In this document: positions 22,497 through 30,900 of the stretch, piece by piece
How positions within the stretch are numbered: the stretch's first letter is position 1
Layout of the letters: each line of letters opens with the position of its first letter
Assembly (NCBI GenBank): GCA_028875185.1
Contig: JAPPFH010000075.1
Location: forward strand, 1 to 32,343
Origin: Chloroflexota bacterium
GTDB taxonomy: Bacteria; Chloroflexota; Anaerolineae; Aggregatilineales; Phototrophicaceae
Length of the DNA: 32,343 nt
Reading direction: 5' to 3'
Notes under the pieces: generated by a model
What the model was told of the DNA's origin: nothing
Database searches by the model: none
The model's input: the letters and a program-made list of their open reading frames with translations, nothing else
Made by a program: the position numbers and the translations under genes

Positions 22497-23656
22497 TCGC
22501 CTGCCGCCTGATAAACCAGTTCGCCGCCGACAAAGGTCGCGCGCAGGCCTGTATTCTCGTCCCAAAGGATGACATCAGCATCGGCGCCGCGCTCCAGCGA
22601 ACCCTTGCGCGGGTAGACGCCTATCGAGCGCGCTGGAACGCGCGTCAGCATCGGCAGCGCTTCCGCCAAGGACAAATCACAAAAGCGCATCATATTCCGC
22701 AGCGCCTCGTCCATCGTTAGCGTGCTGCCAGCCAAGCCCCCGGATGCCGTGCGCGCTTGCCCATTCAAAACTGTGACAGCGACATCGCCTAGCGCATACT
22801 CGCCATCGCCCAGCCCAGCCGCCACCATCGCATCGCTGATCACCAGAACCCGTTCAGCGCCGACCAGCCGCAACAACATCCTGATGACAGCCGCATGCAC
22901 ATGGATGCCATCGGGAATAATCTGAAAGGTGACGTCGGGGCGCTCAAGCGCCGCGACGAAAAGACCCGGATGGCGATGATGAACGCCGGGCATACCGTTG
23001 AAGGTATGCGTCACCTGGCGCGCGCCCACGGCGAAGTAGCGTGCCGCCGCGTCATAATCGGCGCCGCTGTGCCCGATCGAGACGGTCGCCCCATGCGCCA
23101 GCGCGTCTCGCATCAAGCCTTCGCCGCCGGCGATTTCCGGCGCTAAGGTGATTAACTTTACCGTTCCGCTCTCCAGCCAGGGCATGTACTCCGCGCGATT
23201 GGGCGGGCGCAAGTGGTTTTCTGGCTGCGATCCGCGAAATGCCTGGTTGAGGTAAGGTCCCTCGATATGCGCGCCGAGAAAGGGTGAGCCGGTCCGCCAA
23301 GCGGCAAAGCTGGACATCGCCTCCAGCGCCGCGTTGATTCGCTCGGTCGAATCGGTCATGGTCGTGCCGAGGAAGCCGGTCACGCCCCTAGCGACCATAA
23401 AATCACAAAGGCGTTCCAAGGATGCGGAAGCCCCATCCATCACATCAAAGCCCAGGCTGCCATGAATATGCAGATCAATGAAACCGGGCAGGGCAAAGGC
23501 GCCGTTTCCATCTATCCGCCGGTCGCCGGGCTGGCAGCCGGTTTCCGCTTTAAGCCTCAAACTATCAATCGCGCCGTCGCGCAGGACTAGCGTGCGCCCG
23601 CAGACGAATGCGTCTTCTTGCCAAACTCGGCAGTTTTCGATCAGCGTACGGGGCAC
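22469..23656 (-). CDS. nagA: N-acetylglucosamine-6-phosphate deacetylase
   Basis: A 395-residue amidohydrolase that removes acetate from GlcNAc-6-phosphate to give glucosamine-6-phosphate. Motifs, numbered from the GTG start: DLHIHG (H63, H65), GAHIEGPYLN (E132), SIGHSGAD (H196), THTFNGM (H217) and VISDAM (catalytic D275). I use the GTG at 23656, which has GGTGA seven bases upstream and gives the usual family N-terminus (LIENCRVW...); a TTG at 23674 in the same frame would add six residues and has no ribosome-binding site. It is divergent from the SIS gene at 23912 and shares a regulatory region with it. The substrate would come from GlcNAc phosphorylation; no kinase or PTS gene is in the window. 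Confidence 0.92.
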   Translation of the reverse strand: MPRTLIENCRVWQEDAFVCGRTLVLRDGAIDSLRLKAETGCQPGDRRIDGNGAFALPGFIDLHIHGSLGFDVMDGASASLERLCDFMVARGVTGFLGTTMTDSTERINAALEAMSSFAAWRTGSPFLGAHIEGPYLNQAFRGSQPENHLRPPNRAEYMPWLESGTVKLITLAPEIAGGEGLMRDALAHGATVSIGHSGADYDAAARYFAVGARQVTHTFNGMPGVHHRHPGLFVAALERPDVTFQIIPDGIHVHAAVIRMLLRLVGAERVLVISDAMVAAGLGDGEYALGDVAVTVLNGQARTASGGLAGSTLTMDEALRNMMRFCDLSLAEALPMLTRVPARSIGVYPRKGSLERGADADVILWDENTGLRATFVGGELVYQAAGECIAVIADG

Positions 23657-23701
23657 CAGGAATTCACCAAACAACTAGCGCAAATCTGCATTGCCGGCGC
23701 A

Positions 23702-23710
23702 AGTATAACA
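23702..23710 (-). promoter_or_regulatory. Extended -10 promoter for nagA
   Basis: On the minus strand this is TGTTATACT, identical to the box upstream of the importer 2 binding protein. Transcription would begin near 23695, about 39 nt before the GTG at 23656. Confidence 0.5.
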
Positions 23711-23870
23711 TTGATTGTCAGCGGTTCGTCGCCTCGGTTGCATGGCCGCTTGCGATCCCAAATCTGCAATTCATGAGACACGCTTCTCAAAAAACGCCAT
23801 TGTTCGGGCGAGGAGAACGCAAGTTAATCTGAATGAGCGCGCTTGATTCTTTTCGCTGACGCCGCGCGGC

Positions 23871-23879
23871 TGCTAGAAT
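23871..23879 (+). promoter_or_regulatory. Extended -10 promoter for the SIS-GH20-SIS operon
   Basis: TGCTAGAAT combines the TGn extension with TAGAAT (5/6). Transcription would start near 23886 and leave a 26-nt leader that includes the GAGGA ribosome-binding site before the ATG at 23912. The upstream -35 position (TTTCGC) is weak. Confidence 0.45.
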
Positions 23880-23911
23880 GGTGGGGAACGCGCGGAATCG
23901 AGGAACAGCTT

Positions 23912-24952
23912 ATGGCTGTTGGGCGGCACACCTTGCGGGAAATCATGAGCCAACCCGATGTCTGGGTTGAAGCGCTCGCGGCCTTCGATCCCCAAGATCG
24001 GCTTTTCGAATCATGGCTCGAGACCCGCGCATTCGACCGTGTAATTGTCACCGGCTGCGGCTCGACCTACTATCTGGCTTTGACGGTTGCCCGCCTGCTG
24101 CGCCAGGCCGGCCGCAATGCCATCGCCTGCCCCGCTTCCGAACTGCTGCTGCATTCACGCTCGATTTGTATTCCGCGCCAGCGCTACCTTTTGCTTTGCA
24201 TTTCACGCTCCGGCGCAACTACCGAAACTCTACGCGCCCAAGAACTCTTCAAAGCGAAAGTCGGCGGTCCGGCAGTCGCCATCACCTGTGACAGCGGCAG
24301 CCCGCTCGCCAGCGAATCCGACTATGTCTTGGCTATTGACGCCGCCCAAGAGCAAAGCGTCGCCCAGACGCGCTCTTTCAGCAGCATGTTGGTAATGGCG
24401 CAGCAGCTTGTCGCCGCCGTCGCTGGTCACGACTTTGCCGCGGGCCGCGCATTGCCCGCTGTCTGCCGCCGCCTGTTGGAGCGCTACAGCGATCTGGCGC
24501 GCTCGCTGGGAGAAGACGGCGCCATCTCGAAGTTCTTCTTCTTGGGCTCCGATGCGCTTTACGGCATCGCCTGTGAAGCCATGCTCAAAATGAAGGAGAT
24601 GTCGCTCGCCTACAGCGAAGCCTATCACAGCTTGGAATTCCGCCATGGCCCCATGTCGATGGTCGGCGAGGACAGCCTGGTCATCGGCTTGATTACGCCC
24701 GAAGCGGCCAAGCAAGAAATCCGCGTGCTGGACGAAATGGCGGACTTGGGGGCAACCGTATTGGCAATAGCGCGGGCACACATCGAGACTCACCAGCATA
24801 TCAGACTGCCGGTCGATCTCCCCGCGCGCTGCGCACCGGTCTTATATCTTCCCTTCCTGCAGTTGTTGGCTTTCCATCGCGCAATCTATAACGGCTGCGA
24901 TCCCGACAGCCCGCAGCACCTCAGCGCTGTCATCTCGCTAGACGACATATAG
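23912..24952 (+). CDS. SIS-domain sugar-phosphate isomerase/deaminase, AgaS/GlmS-isomerase type
   Basis: A 346-residue protein with two SIS domains. It begins HTLREIMSQPDVWVEAL, the usual linker-helix start, then VTGCGSTYYLALTVARLL, SRSGATTETL (phosphosugar-binding Ser/Thr loop), AQTRSFSSMLVM, FFLGSDALYGIACEAMLKMK and YHSLEFRHGPMSM. Families with this pattern deaminate or isomerise amino-sugar phosphates, so a glucosamine- or galactosamine-6-phosphate role next to nagA is likely. It lacks the glutamine amidotransferase domain of GlmS, and I see no MurQ etherase signature. The start is set by GAGGA seven bases before the ATG. The GH20 gene follows by 30 bp. Confidence 0.85.
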   Translation: MAVGRHTLREIMSQPDVWVEALAAFDPQDRLFESWLETRAFDRVIVTGCGSTYYLALTVARLLRQAGRNAIACPASELLLHSRSICIPRQRYLLLCISRSGATTETLRAQELFKAKVGGPAVAITCDSGSPLASESDYVLAIDAAQEQSVAQTRSFSSMLVMAQQLVAAVAGHDFAAGRALPAVCRRLLERYSDLARSLGEDGAISKFFFLGSDALYGIACEAMLKMKEMSLAYSEAYHSLEFRHGPMSMVGEDSLVIGLITPEAAKQEIRVLDEMADLGATVLAIARAHIETHQHIRLPVDLPARCAPVLYLPFLQLLAFHRAIYNGCDPDSPQHLSAVISLDDI

Positions 24953-24982
24953 GCTTGACGGCCGCAACTCGAAGGAGGATTC

Positions 24983-26533
24983 ATGGCAGAAATCACGCTC
25001 TTCCCCCAACCACAGCAATTGGAGCAAAAGCCGGGCGCCTTCAAGCTGAATAGGCACACACGCGTTTTCGCCGCGGATGGCGCCCTTGGCGATATGCTCG
25101 CCGATTACCTGCGCCCGGCCACCGGCTTCGGCTTGCCGGCGCACCCGCTGGACGATGACATTCTCGCCGACGCAACCAACGCGATTGTGCTCGCCCCTGC
25201 CGATGACGATATGGCAGCCGAAGCCTATACGCTTGATGTTGCGCCCGAGCGCATCCTGATCCGCGCCAGCCAGCGTAACGGATTCCTGTACGCGATGCAG
25301 ACCCTGCGCCAGCTCTTGCCCCGCCAAATCCTGGCTGATGGACCGCAAGCCGATGTCGCCTGGTCAATACCGTCTCTGCGCATCAGCGACGCGCCCGCAT
25401 TCGGCTGGCGCGGCTTGCATCTCGATGTCGGCCGACACCTGTTCCCGGTCGACTTCATCAAGAAGTTCATCGATACAATGGCATTCTACAAATTCAATAT
25501 CTTCCACTGGCATCTCACCGAAGATCAGGGCTGGCGCTTGGAAATCAAAATGCATCCCCGCCTGACCGAGATCGGCTCGCAGCGGGCGGAGACGCCGATA
25601 CCGGCCAATCCGAAGCAGGGAGACGGACAGCCCTACGGCGGCTTCTACACACAAGACGAGGCGCGTGATATCGTCGCTTACGCCGCCGCGCGGGGCATCA
25701 CGGTCATGCCTGAGATTGAGTTGCCCGGGCACAGCCTCGCCGCGCTCACTGCCTATCCTGAATTAGGCTGCCTCGGCAGCGGATATGAGGTACGCGCGAG
25801 CTGGGGCATCGACGCCAATATCTACTGCGCCGGCAACGACAAGGTCTTCACATTTTTGCAGGATGTATTTGAAGAGGCGCTGGAGATTTTTCCCTCAGCA
25901 TACATCCACATCGGCGGCGACGAGGCGCCAAAAGATCGCTGGAGGACTTGCCCCAAGTGTCAAGCGCGCATCAAAGCCGAGGGGCTGGCCGATGAAGACG
26001 AGCTGCAAAGCTGGTTCATCCGGCGAATCGAAAGCTGGCTCAATGAAAAGGGGCGAAGGCTGGTCGGATGGGACGAGATACTGGAAGGCGGATTGGCGCC
26101 AAACGCGACGGTGATGAGTTGGCGCGGCAGTGATGGCGGCATCGCCGCGGCAAATGCCGGGCATGATGTCATCATGACGCCGACTACCTATTGCTACCTG
26201 GATTACTATCAGCACGAGGACTGGACGCGCGAGCCACCAGCAATCCCCAGCACGCTAACGCTGGAGCAAGCCTGGCAATTTGTCGTCGTGCCTGAGCAAA
26301 TAGCCAAGGAACGAAAACATCACGTCCTAGGCGGGCAAGGCAATATCTGGACCGAATACATTCCATCAACCGATCAGGTGGAATATATGGCTTTCCCGCG
26401 CGCCATTGCCATCGCCGACATCCTCTGGAATCATCCGGTCGATCGGAATTACGACGACTTGGCCGCGCGGCTGAGAGCGCATCTGCCCTGTCTTGACGCG
26501 CTGGGCGTGAACTATCGCCCCTTGGACAACTAA
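24983..26533 (+). CDS. Beta-N-acetylhexosaminidase, GH20
   Basis: A 516-residue glycosidase that removes terminal beta-linked GlcNAc/GalNAc by substrate-assisted catalysis. The N-terminal GH20b-like domain covers about 1-135 and the catalytic barrel about 138-516. R143 (GWRGLHLD), H250 (ELPGHS) and the catalytic pair D313-E314 (HIGGDEAPKDRW) are present, as are FHWHLTEDQGWRLEIK and a late W in WTEYI. No signal peptide is seen, so it should act in the cytoplasm on imported oligosaccharides. GGAGG lies six bases before the ATG. It is the middle gene of a three-gene operon, 14 bp before the next SIS gene. Confidence 0.92.
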   Translation: MAEITLFPQPQQLEQKPGAFKLNRHTRVFAADGALGDMLADYLRPATGFGLPAHPLDDDILADATNAIVLAPADDDMAAEAYTLDVAPERILIRASQRNGFLYAMQTLRQLLPRQILADGPQADVAWSIPSLRISDAPAFGWRGLHLDVGRHLFPVDFIKKFIDTMAFYKFNIFHWHLTEDQGWRLEIKMHPRLTEIGSQRAETPIPANPKQGDGQPYGGFYTQDEARDIVAYAAARGITVMPEIELPGHSLAALTAYPELGCLGSGYEVRASWGIDANIYCAGNDKVFTFLQDVFEEALEIFPSAYIHIGGDEAPKDRWRTCPKCQARIKAEGLADEDELQSWFIRRIESWLNEKGRRLVGWDEILEGGLAPNATVMSWRGSDGGIAAANAGHDVIMTPTTYCYLDYYQHEDWTREPPAIPSTLTLEQAWQFVVVPEQIAKERKHHVLGGQGNIWTEYIPSTDQVEYMAFPRAIAIADILWNHPVDRNYDDLAARLRAHLPCLDALGVNYRPLDN

Positions 26534-26547
26534 GCGACGGGTTTGCT

Positions 26548-27579
26548 ATGTATCTGCAAAAGGAAATCGCGCAACAACCGGCTGTCATTGAACGACTGCT
26601 CAACGACAGCCAAACCGTGACCGAAGCAGTCGCCGCCGCGATACGCGATTTCGATCCCGTCTTCGCTTGCATCGCCGCGCGCGGGACCTCCGATAACGCC
26701 GCTCATTACGCCCAGTACATGTTTGGAGGATTGCTGCGCAGGCCGGTGATGCTGGCGACGCCGTCGCTGCATACCGTATACGGGACGCCGCCGGATTTAT
26801 CCAAGGCGCTGGTCATCGGCATATCGCAATCGGGGCAGGCGGAGGATGTGCGCGCGGTTTTGAGCGACGCGAATCAGCAGGGCGCTCTCACGCTGGCTAT
26901 CACAAACTTCGAGGATTCGCCGCTGGCGCAGACCGCGAAATATCATCTGCCGCTGCTTGCCGGGCGGGAGTTAAGCGTGGCCGCCACCAAAACCTATACC
27001 GCCCAATTGACCGTTGTCGCCATGTTGACGAGCGCGCTGGCGGAAAGCGACGCGATGCGGCAGGACTTGATCGCGCTGCCCCGGCTCGCGGCGCAGGCGC
27101 TGCGTCTCAGCGATGATATCGAGGATTGGGCGCAGCGTTATCGTTACATCAATCGTCTGGTATCTCTGGGACGCGGTTTCAATTTCGCCACCGCCTGCGA
27201 AATCAGCCTCAAGGTCAAGGAATTAAGTTATATCGCCAGCGAAGGCTATAGCGAAGCCAACTTTCTTCACGGGCCGATCGCCGCTATTGATCGCGGGCAT
27301 CCGGTCATTTTGGCCGCGCCACACGGCAGGAACCTGGCCGGGATGGTGGATATGTGCCAGCGGCTCAACGATTTGGGCGCCGAGACCTTGGTCATCAGCA
27401 ACAACAGCGACTTGCTCGGTCATGGCAGGCAAGCAATGACGATTCCGTCGACGCCGGAATGGCTCAGCCCGATCCTCGCGGTGATGCCCGGGCAAATCTT
27501 CGCCATGCAGCAGGCGCTCGCGCGCGGCTACGAAGTCGACAAACCGCGCGGCTTGTCGAAGGTGACGATCACGGAGTAA
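26548..27579 (+). CDS. SIS-domain glucosamine-6-phosphate deaminase-like protein (NagB-II/GlmD type)
   Basis: A 343-residue double-SIS protein, clearly different from the one at 23912. It has YLQKEIAQQPAVIERLL, CIAARGTSDNAAHYA, GISQSGQAEDVRAVL, SVAATKTYTAQLTVVAML, the mid-protein SLGRGFNFATACEISLKVKE, LHGPIAAID and the C-terminal DKPRGLSKVT; the last is a hallmark of GlmS-like deaminases (NagB-II). It would convert glucosamine-6-phosphate to fructose-6-phosphate plus ammonia, following NagA. The genome thus has two SIS proteins flanking a GH20 gene in one operon; the second may handle a different amino sugar. Its 3' end overlaps the convergent HAD gene by 11 bp. Confidence 0.88.
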   Translation: MYLQKEIAQQPAVIERLLNDSQTVTEAVAAAIRDFDPVFACIAARGTSDNAAHYAQYMFGGLLRRPVMLATPSLHTVYGTPPDLSKALVIGISQSGQAEDVRAVLSDANQQGALTLAITNFEDSPLAQTAKYHLPLLAGRELSVAATKTYTAQLTVVAMLTSALAESDAMRQDLIALPRLAAQALRLSDDIEDWAQRYRYINRLVSLGRGFNFATACEISLKVKELSYIASEGYSEANFLHGPIAAIDRGHPVILAAPHGRNLAGMVDMCQRLNDLGAETLVISNNSDLLGHGRQAMTIPSTPEWLSPILAVMPGQIFAMQQALARGYEVDKPRGLSKVTITE

Positions 27580-28336
27580 GGTTGGGCAGCAGAATCGAAA
27601 TAAGCTCGGTCAATTCCGTTATTCGGTAACGCGTGTTCGGCAGCGGGTCGGCGGTCTCGCCGCCCGGGCGGTAGTGGCAGAAATCGATTCCCGCTCGCAG
27701 ACAGCCCGCGCGATCGTGGCTGATGGAATCACCGACATACAAGACCTCATCCGGACGAAGCCGCAGTTTGGTCAGCGCCAGTTCAAAGATGCGGGCATCG
27801 GGTTTCGCCACGCCAACTTCCTCCGAGATCAGCAGGGGATCAAAGACATGCAGCAAGCCCGCCGCTTGCAGCCGTCCGCGTTGAGAATCGCTATAGCCGT
27901 TGGTGACGATACCAAGCCTATAGGACAGCGACAAGCGCCGAAGCGTTTCCCGGGCGCCAGGATTGAACCCGGCCGATTGACAGTATTCCGCCCAAAACCG
28001 GTCGGCCAGCCCAGTGGACAATGCCGCATCCAGTCCATGATGCGACAGAAAGTCACGCCAACTCAGTTCGATGACCTGTTCGCGGGTGTATTGCGTATAG
28101 CCATCCGTAGTCCGCGCGGCCCAATACGCGGAGCTAATGGCTGCGTAGCGTTCGGCATAATCCGTGGGCAAGCGCGAAAGAAGCCCGGCGTATTCCAAAG
28201 TCCGCTGCAAGGCTTCCGCTTCGCAGCCGCGCAAGCTGAACAAGGTGTCGTCCAGGTCGAAGAGGATGGCTTGGTAAATGACGGCGTTTTCTCCCTCTAA
28301 GGCAGCGCAATCTGATTCTAAGGTAAGAAACGGCAT
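27569..28336 (-). CDS. HAD-superfamily hydrolase, YjjG-like phosphatase
   Basis: About 255 residues. Motif I is ILFDLDDTLF (nucleophile and general-acid Asp), motif II is GIVTNGYS, motif III is the Lys in GVAKPDARIF, and motif IV is VLYVGDSISHD. A helical cap sits between motifs I and II (C1 cap). The sequence best matches the YjjG/pyrimidine-nucleotidase-like branch, which dephosphorylates small phosphomonoesters in the cytoplasm. The start is uncertain: the ATG at 28336 gives an extra 20-residue N-terminus without a ribosome-binding site, and the family core starts at YQAILFDLDDTL, so a rare start near 28288 is possible. It is divergent from the M24 gene at 28419. Confidence 0.8.
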   Translation of the reverse strand: MPFLTLESDCAALEGENAVIYQAILFDLDDTLFSLRGCEAEALQRTLEYAGLLSRLPTDYAERYAAISSAYWAARTTDGYTQYTREQVIELSWRDFLSHHGLDAALSTGLADRFWAEYCQSAGFNPGARETLRRLSLSYRLGIVTNGYSDSQRGRLQAAGLLHVFDPLLISEEVGVAKPDARIFELALTKLRLRPDEVLYVGDSISHDRAGCLRAGIDFCHYRPGGETADPLPNTRYRITELTELISILLPNLTP

Positions 28337-28418
28337 GAATGAAGGACGCGGTTTGCTGTCATATCGGCGCAAACGCGTTACTATCGGTACATTGCGTAAA
28401 AGCCATAAGGAGCGACCC

Positions 28419-29561
28419 ATGTCCAGCGACCGCCTGCAGCAATTTCAGCAAATCCTCGCCGAGCGCGCCGATCTCGCCTTCTTCCCCATTTCGTCCGACC
28501 TGCAATACTTGACCGGCGTCCCGCGCGACTTTCCAAATTACGGCAATACGATCCATCCCGGTGACTGGCTCGAGGGCGCGTGGATCACGCCACAGCATGC
28601 GCCGGTGCTGCCCTTGCCGCGCATGACGGCAGAGTTCGGCGGCTTGAGCCGGCTGGAAGGCATCGACATCCGCGTCCTGGGCGATTGGGATGAACCAGCC
28701 GAGATGCTCAAGGGCATCCTCGATGGCTTCGATTTGCCCGATAACCCGCGCGTGGCGATAAGCGACTTCGCCACTGGCGAAACGGTCTCCCACTTGCAGC
28801 CGCTGCTGCCCGACGCCACATTTCTCTCCGGAACAGCGCTGCTGCGCCCGATGCGCGTCATCAAGACAGAGGCGGACATCAACCTGATGCGGGAGGCGGG
28901 GCGCATCACCGAAGCCGCGTTCGCCGATACACTGAAAGCGATGCGCCTGGGCATGACCGAGCTGGAGATCGTCGAGGAGGTCAACTACCAGCTGCGCAAA
29001 CATGGCTCGCTGGGCCAATCCTTCACCACCTCGCTCTACAATTCAGGACCGAATCACCCGCTGCTCTTCGGCGCGCGCATGGAAAGCTGGCATCGAACGC
29101 TGGACCCGCCGGTGTCCATCCTCTTCGATTTCGGCGGCATCTATAAGGGCTGGTGCTATGACTTCGGGCGCACGGTCTTTTTTGGCGAGCCGGACGAAGA
29201 GGCGCAGCGCGTCTACGATGTGATGATGGCATCGCAGGCTGCAGGTGTGGCCGCGCTGAAAGCGGGCGAAGCCACCACCACTGAGGCTGACCGCGCGGCG
29301 CGCCAGGTGATCGAGGATGCCGGCTATGGCGAGGCATTCCGTCACCGCCTCGGGCACGGCATCGGCATGGATGTGCACGAGCCGCCCTTCCTGACCAAGG
29401 GCGATGAGACGCCGTTGCAAGAGGGCATGCTCTTCACCATCGAGCCGAGCATCATGCAGATCAACAGCTACTCGGCGCGGGTCGAGGATGTGGTGGTCGC
29501 CAGACCGGGCGGCGGCGAGAAGCTCACGAACGGCTGGCAAGAGTTGATTGTTATAGCTTGA
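28419..29561 (+). CDS. M24-family Xaa-Pro peptidase
   Basis: A 380-residue metallopeptidase of the pita-bread fold. Metal ligands are D237 (LFDFGG), D248 (YDFGRT), H313 (HRLGHGIGMDVHEPPF), E342 (IEPS) and E356 (ARVEDVV). The N-terminal 130 residues form the creatinase/prolidase-type domain. The ATG at 28419 has AAGGAG seven bases upstream, whereas the frame is open from 28278, so I use the former. It is a cytoplasmic Xaa-Pro dipeptidase/aminopeptidase candidate; release of proline-containing dipeptides is the usual job. It lies between the HAD and NamZ genes, with only nine bases to the convergent NamZ stop. Confidence 0.92.
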   Translation: MSSDRLQQFQQILAERADLAFFPISSDLQYLTGVPRDFPNYGNTIHPGDWLEGAWITPQHAPVLPLPRMTAEFGGLSRLEGIDIRVLGDWDEPAEMLKGILDGFDLPDNPRVAISDFATGETVSHLQPLLPDATFLSGTALLRPMRVIKTEADINLMREAGRITEAAFADTLKAMRLGMTELEIVEEVNYQLRKHGSLGQSFTTSLYNSGPNHPLLFGARMESWHRTLDPPVSILFDFGGIYKGWCYDFGRTVFFGEPDEEAQRVYDVMMASQAAGVAALKAGEATTTEADRAARQVIEDAGYGEAFRHRLGHGIGMDVHEPPFLTKGDETPLQEGMLFTIEPSIMQINSYSARVEDVVVARPGGGEKLTNGWQELIVIA

Positions 29562-29570
29562 GCATCTCAA

Positions 29571-30731
29571 TCACGGATACAGCAGATAATCCGCGCGAAG
29601 TCGCTCAAATTCGCGCAGGTCCGGCTGCCAGCTCTCGATGAGCGCCTCGACCGGCTCGTCCGCGTCCATATGCCGGCGCAAGCGGTCGCTGCCCCAGAGC
29701 AGATCGATCGGCGGGCGCGCGCCCTCGCTCCAAGCTCGGCGCCAGGCGAATTCATCGGGATAGCGCCGCTTAAGCGTCTGGATAACATGCAGCATCGCGC
29801 TCACAGGCTGGCAGGTTTCCCTATTGGTCACATAAATATGCGCTCCGGCGCAGAGTTCGCCTTGATGCTTGCTGAAAGTCGGCACGAAATAAACGGGCCT
29901 AAAGCGCAGGCCAGCCAGCGACAAATCATTCAGCTGACAGGCTAGCGCATCCGCATTGATCCAAGGCGCGCCGATGTATTCAAAGGGGCGGGTGGCGCCG
30001 CGCCCTTCGGATAGGTTCGTGCCTTCGATTAAGCAAGTGCCCGGATATAGCGTCACAGCAGCCAGCGTCGGTAGATTGGGCGAGGAAGGGATGAAGGGCA
30101 GCCCCGTCTCATCAAACCATTGCGACCGCGACCATCCGCGCAGCGCGATTACCTCCAAGTCGCAGCCGATGTCCCGCTCGTTCACCAGCCGAGCGACTTC
30201 ACCCAAGGTCATGCCGAAGCGTATCGGCAAGGGATAGGGACCGACGAAGGAAGTATAGGCGGGATCAAGTATGGGACCTTCGATGCGATTTCCATTAATC
30301 GGGGCGGGACGATCCAGCAGAATCACGCTGACGCGCGCCGCTTTCGCCGCCCGCATGACGTGGAGCGCGGTCGCCAAGAAGGTGTAGAAGCGGACGCCCG
30401 CGTCTTGCAGATCAATGATGATGACGTCGACGCCGCTTAGCATCTCGGCTGTCGGCGCCTGTGTTTCGCCGTACAAGCTGTAGACGGGCAGCCCGGTCCG
30501 AGAGTCTGTAGCGGAGGCGACCGCGCTGCCGGCTTGCGCGTCGCCGCGGATGCCATGCTCGGGACCGAATAGCGCCACCAGGTTCACGTCGGGATGCCGA
30601 TGCAAGCGCTCGACGCTGCTGCGCAGATGGCTATCGACGCTGCTGGGGCAGGCGAGCAAGCCTACGCGCAGGCCGGCGACAAGATTGACATGCGACTCAA
30701 GAAAGTGATCGATGCCCAGTTGAATGCTCAC
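29571..30731 (-). CDS. namZ: NamZ/DUF1343 (GH171) exo-beta-N-acetylmuramidase family protein
   Basis: A 386-residue protein of the DUF1343 family, known through Bacillus subtilis NamZ (YbbC), which releases MurNAc from non-reducing ends of glycan fragments. Family landmarks are GLLACPSSVDSHL, LFGPEHGIRGDAQAGS, YSLYGET, IIIDLQDAGVRFYTFLATAL, LLDRPAPINGNRIEGPIL and NLSEGRGATRPFEYIGAPW. No signal peptide is visible, so it may work in the cytoplasm on imported muropeptide sugars; the Bacillus protein is exported, making this a difference worth noting. It is convergent with the M24 gene and divergent from the third binding protein. It fits the amino-sugar cluster, but MurQ etherase for MurNAc-6-phosphate is not in the window. 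Confidence 0.88.
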   Translation of the reverse strand: MSIQLGIDHFLESHVNLVAGLRVGLLACPSSVDSHLRSSVERLHRHPDVNLVALFGPEHGIRGDAQAGSAVASATDSRTGLPVYSLYGETQAPTAEMLSGVDVIIIDLQDAGVRFYTFLATALHVMRAAKAARVSVILLDRPAPINGNRIEGPILDPAYTSFVGPYPLPIRFGMTLGEVARLVNERDIGCDLEVIALRGWSRSQWFDETGLPFIPSSPNLPTLAAVTLYPGTCLIEGTNLSEGRGATRPFEYIGAPWINADALACQLNDLSLAGLRFRPVYFVPTFSKHQGELCAGAHIYVTNRETCQPVSAMLHVIQTLKRRYPDEFAWRRAWSEGARPPIDLLWGSDRLRRHMDADEPVEALIESWQPDLREFERLRADYLLYP

Positions 30732-30788
30732 GCACTTTTCCTTCCACCATGTGATCCAACGCCATTATTGTCGCCGTTGCCGGCGCTT

Positions 30789-30817
30789 TTGACAAAGCGA
30801 TGAATACAAGCCATAAT
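30789..30817 (+). promoter_or_regulatory. Near-consensus sigma-70 promoter for the third binding-protein gene
   Basis: TTGACA (30789-30794), a perfect -35, then exactly 17 bp, then CATAAT (30812-30817), a 5/6 -10. Transcription would start near 30824, leaving a leader of about 77 nt before the ATG at 30901. This is the best match to the housekeeping promoter consensus that I noticed in the window. Confidence 0.75.
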
Positions 30818-30900
30818 CGTCGATGATAGCAGCCTTGCGCTGGCAGCGGAATCAACGATATCGGCAAAGGCATTAGTTTCGAATAGGAGGAAAAACAGTC

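Noticed and set aside
23912-24952. Possibility that this SIS protein is MurQ (MurNAc-6-phosphate etherase)
   Set aside because: The MurQ pattern around its glycine-rich SIS loop is absent; the motifs fit AgaS/GlmS-isomerase proteins.
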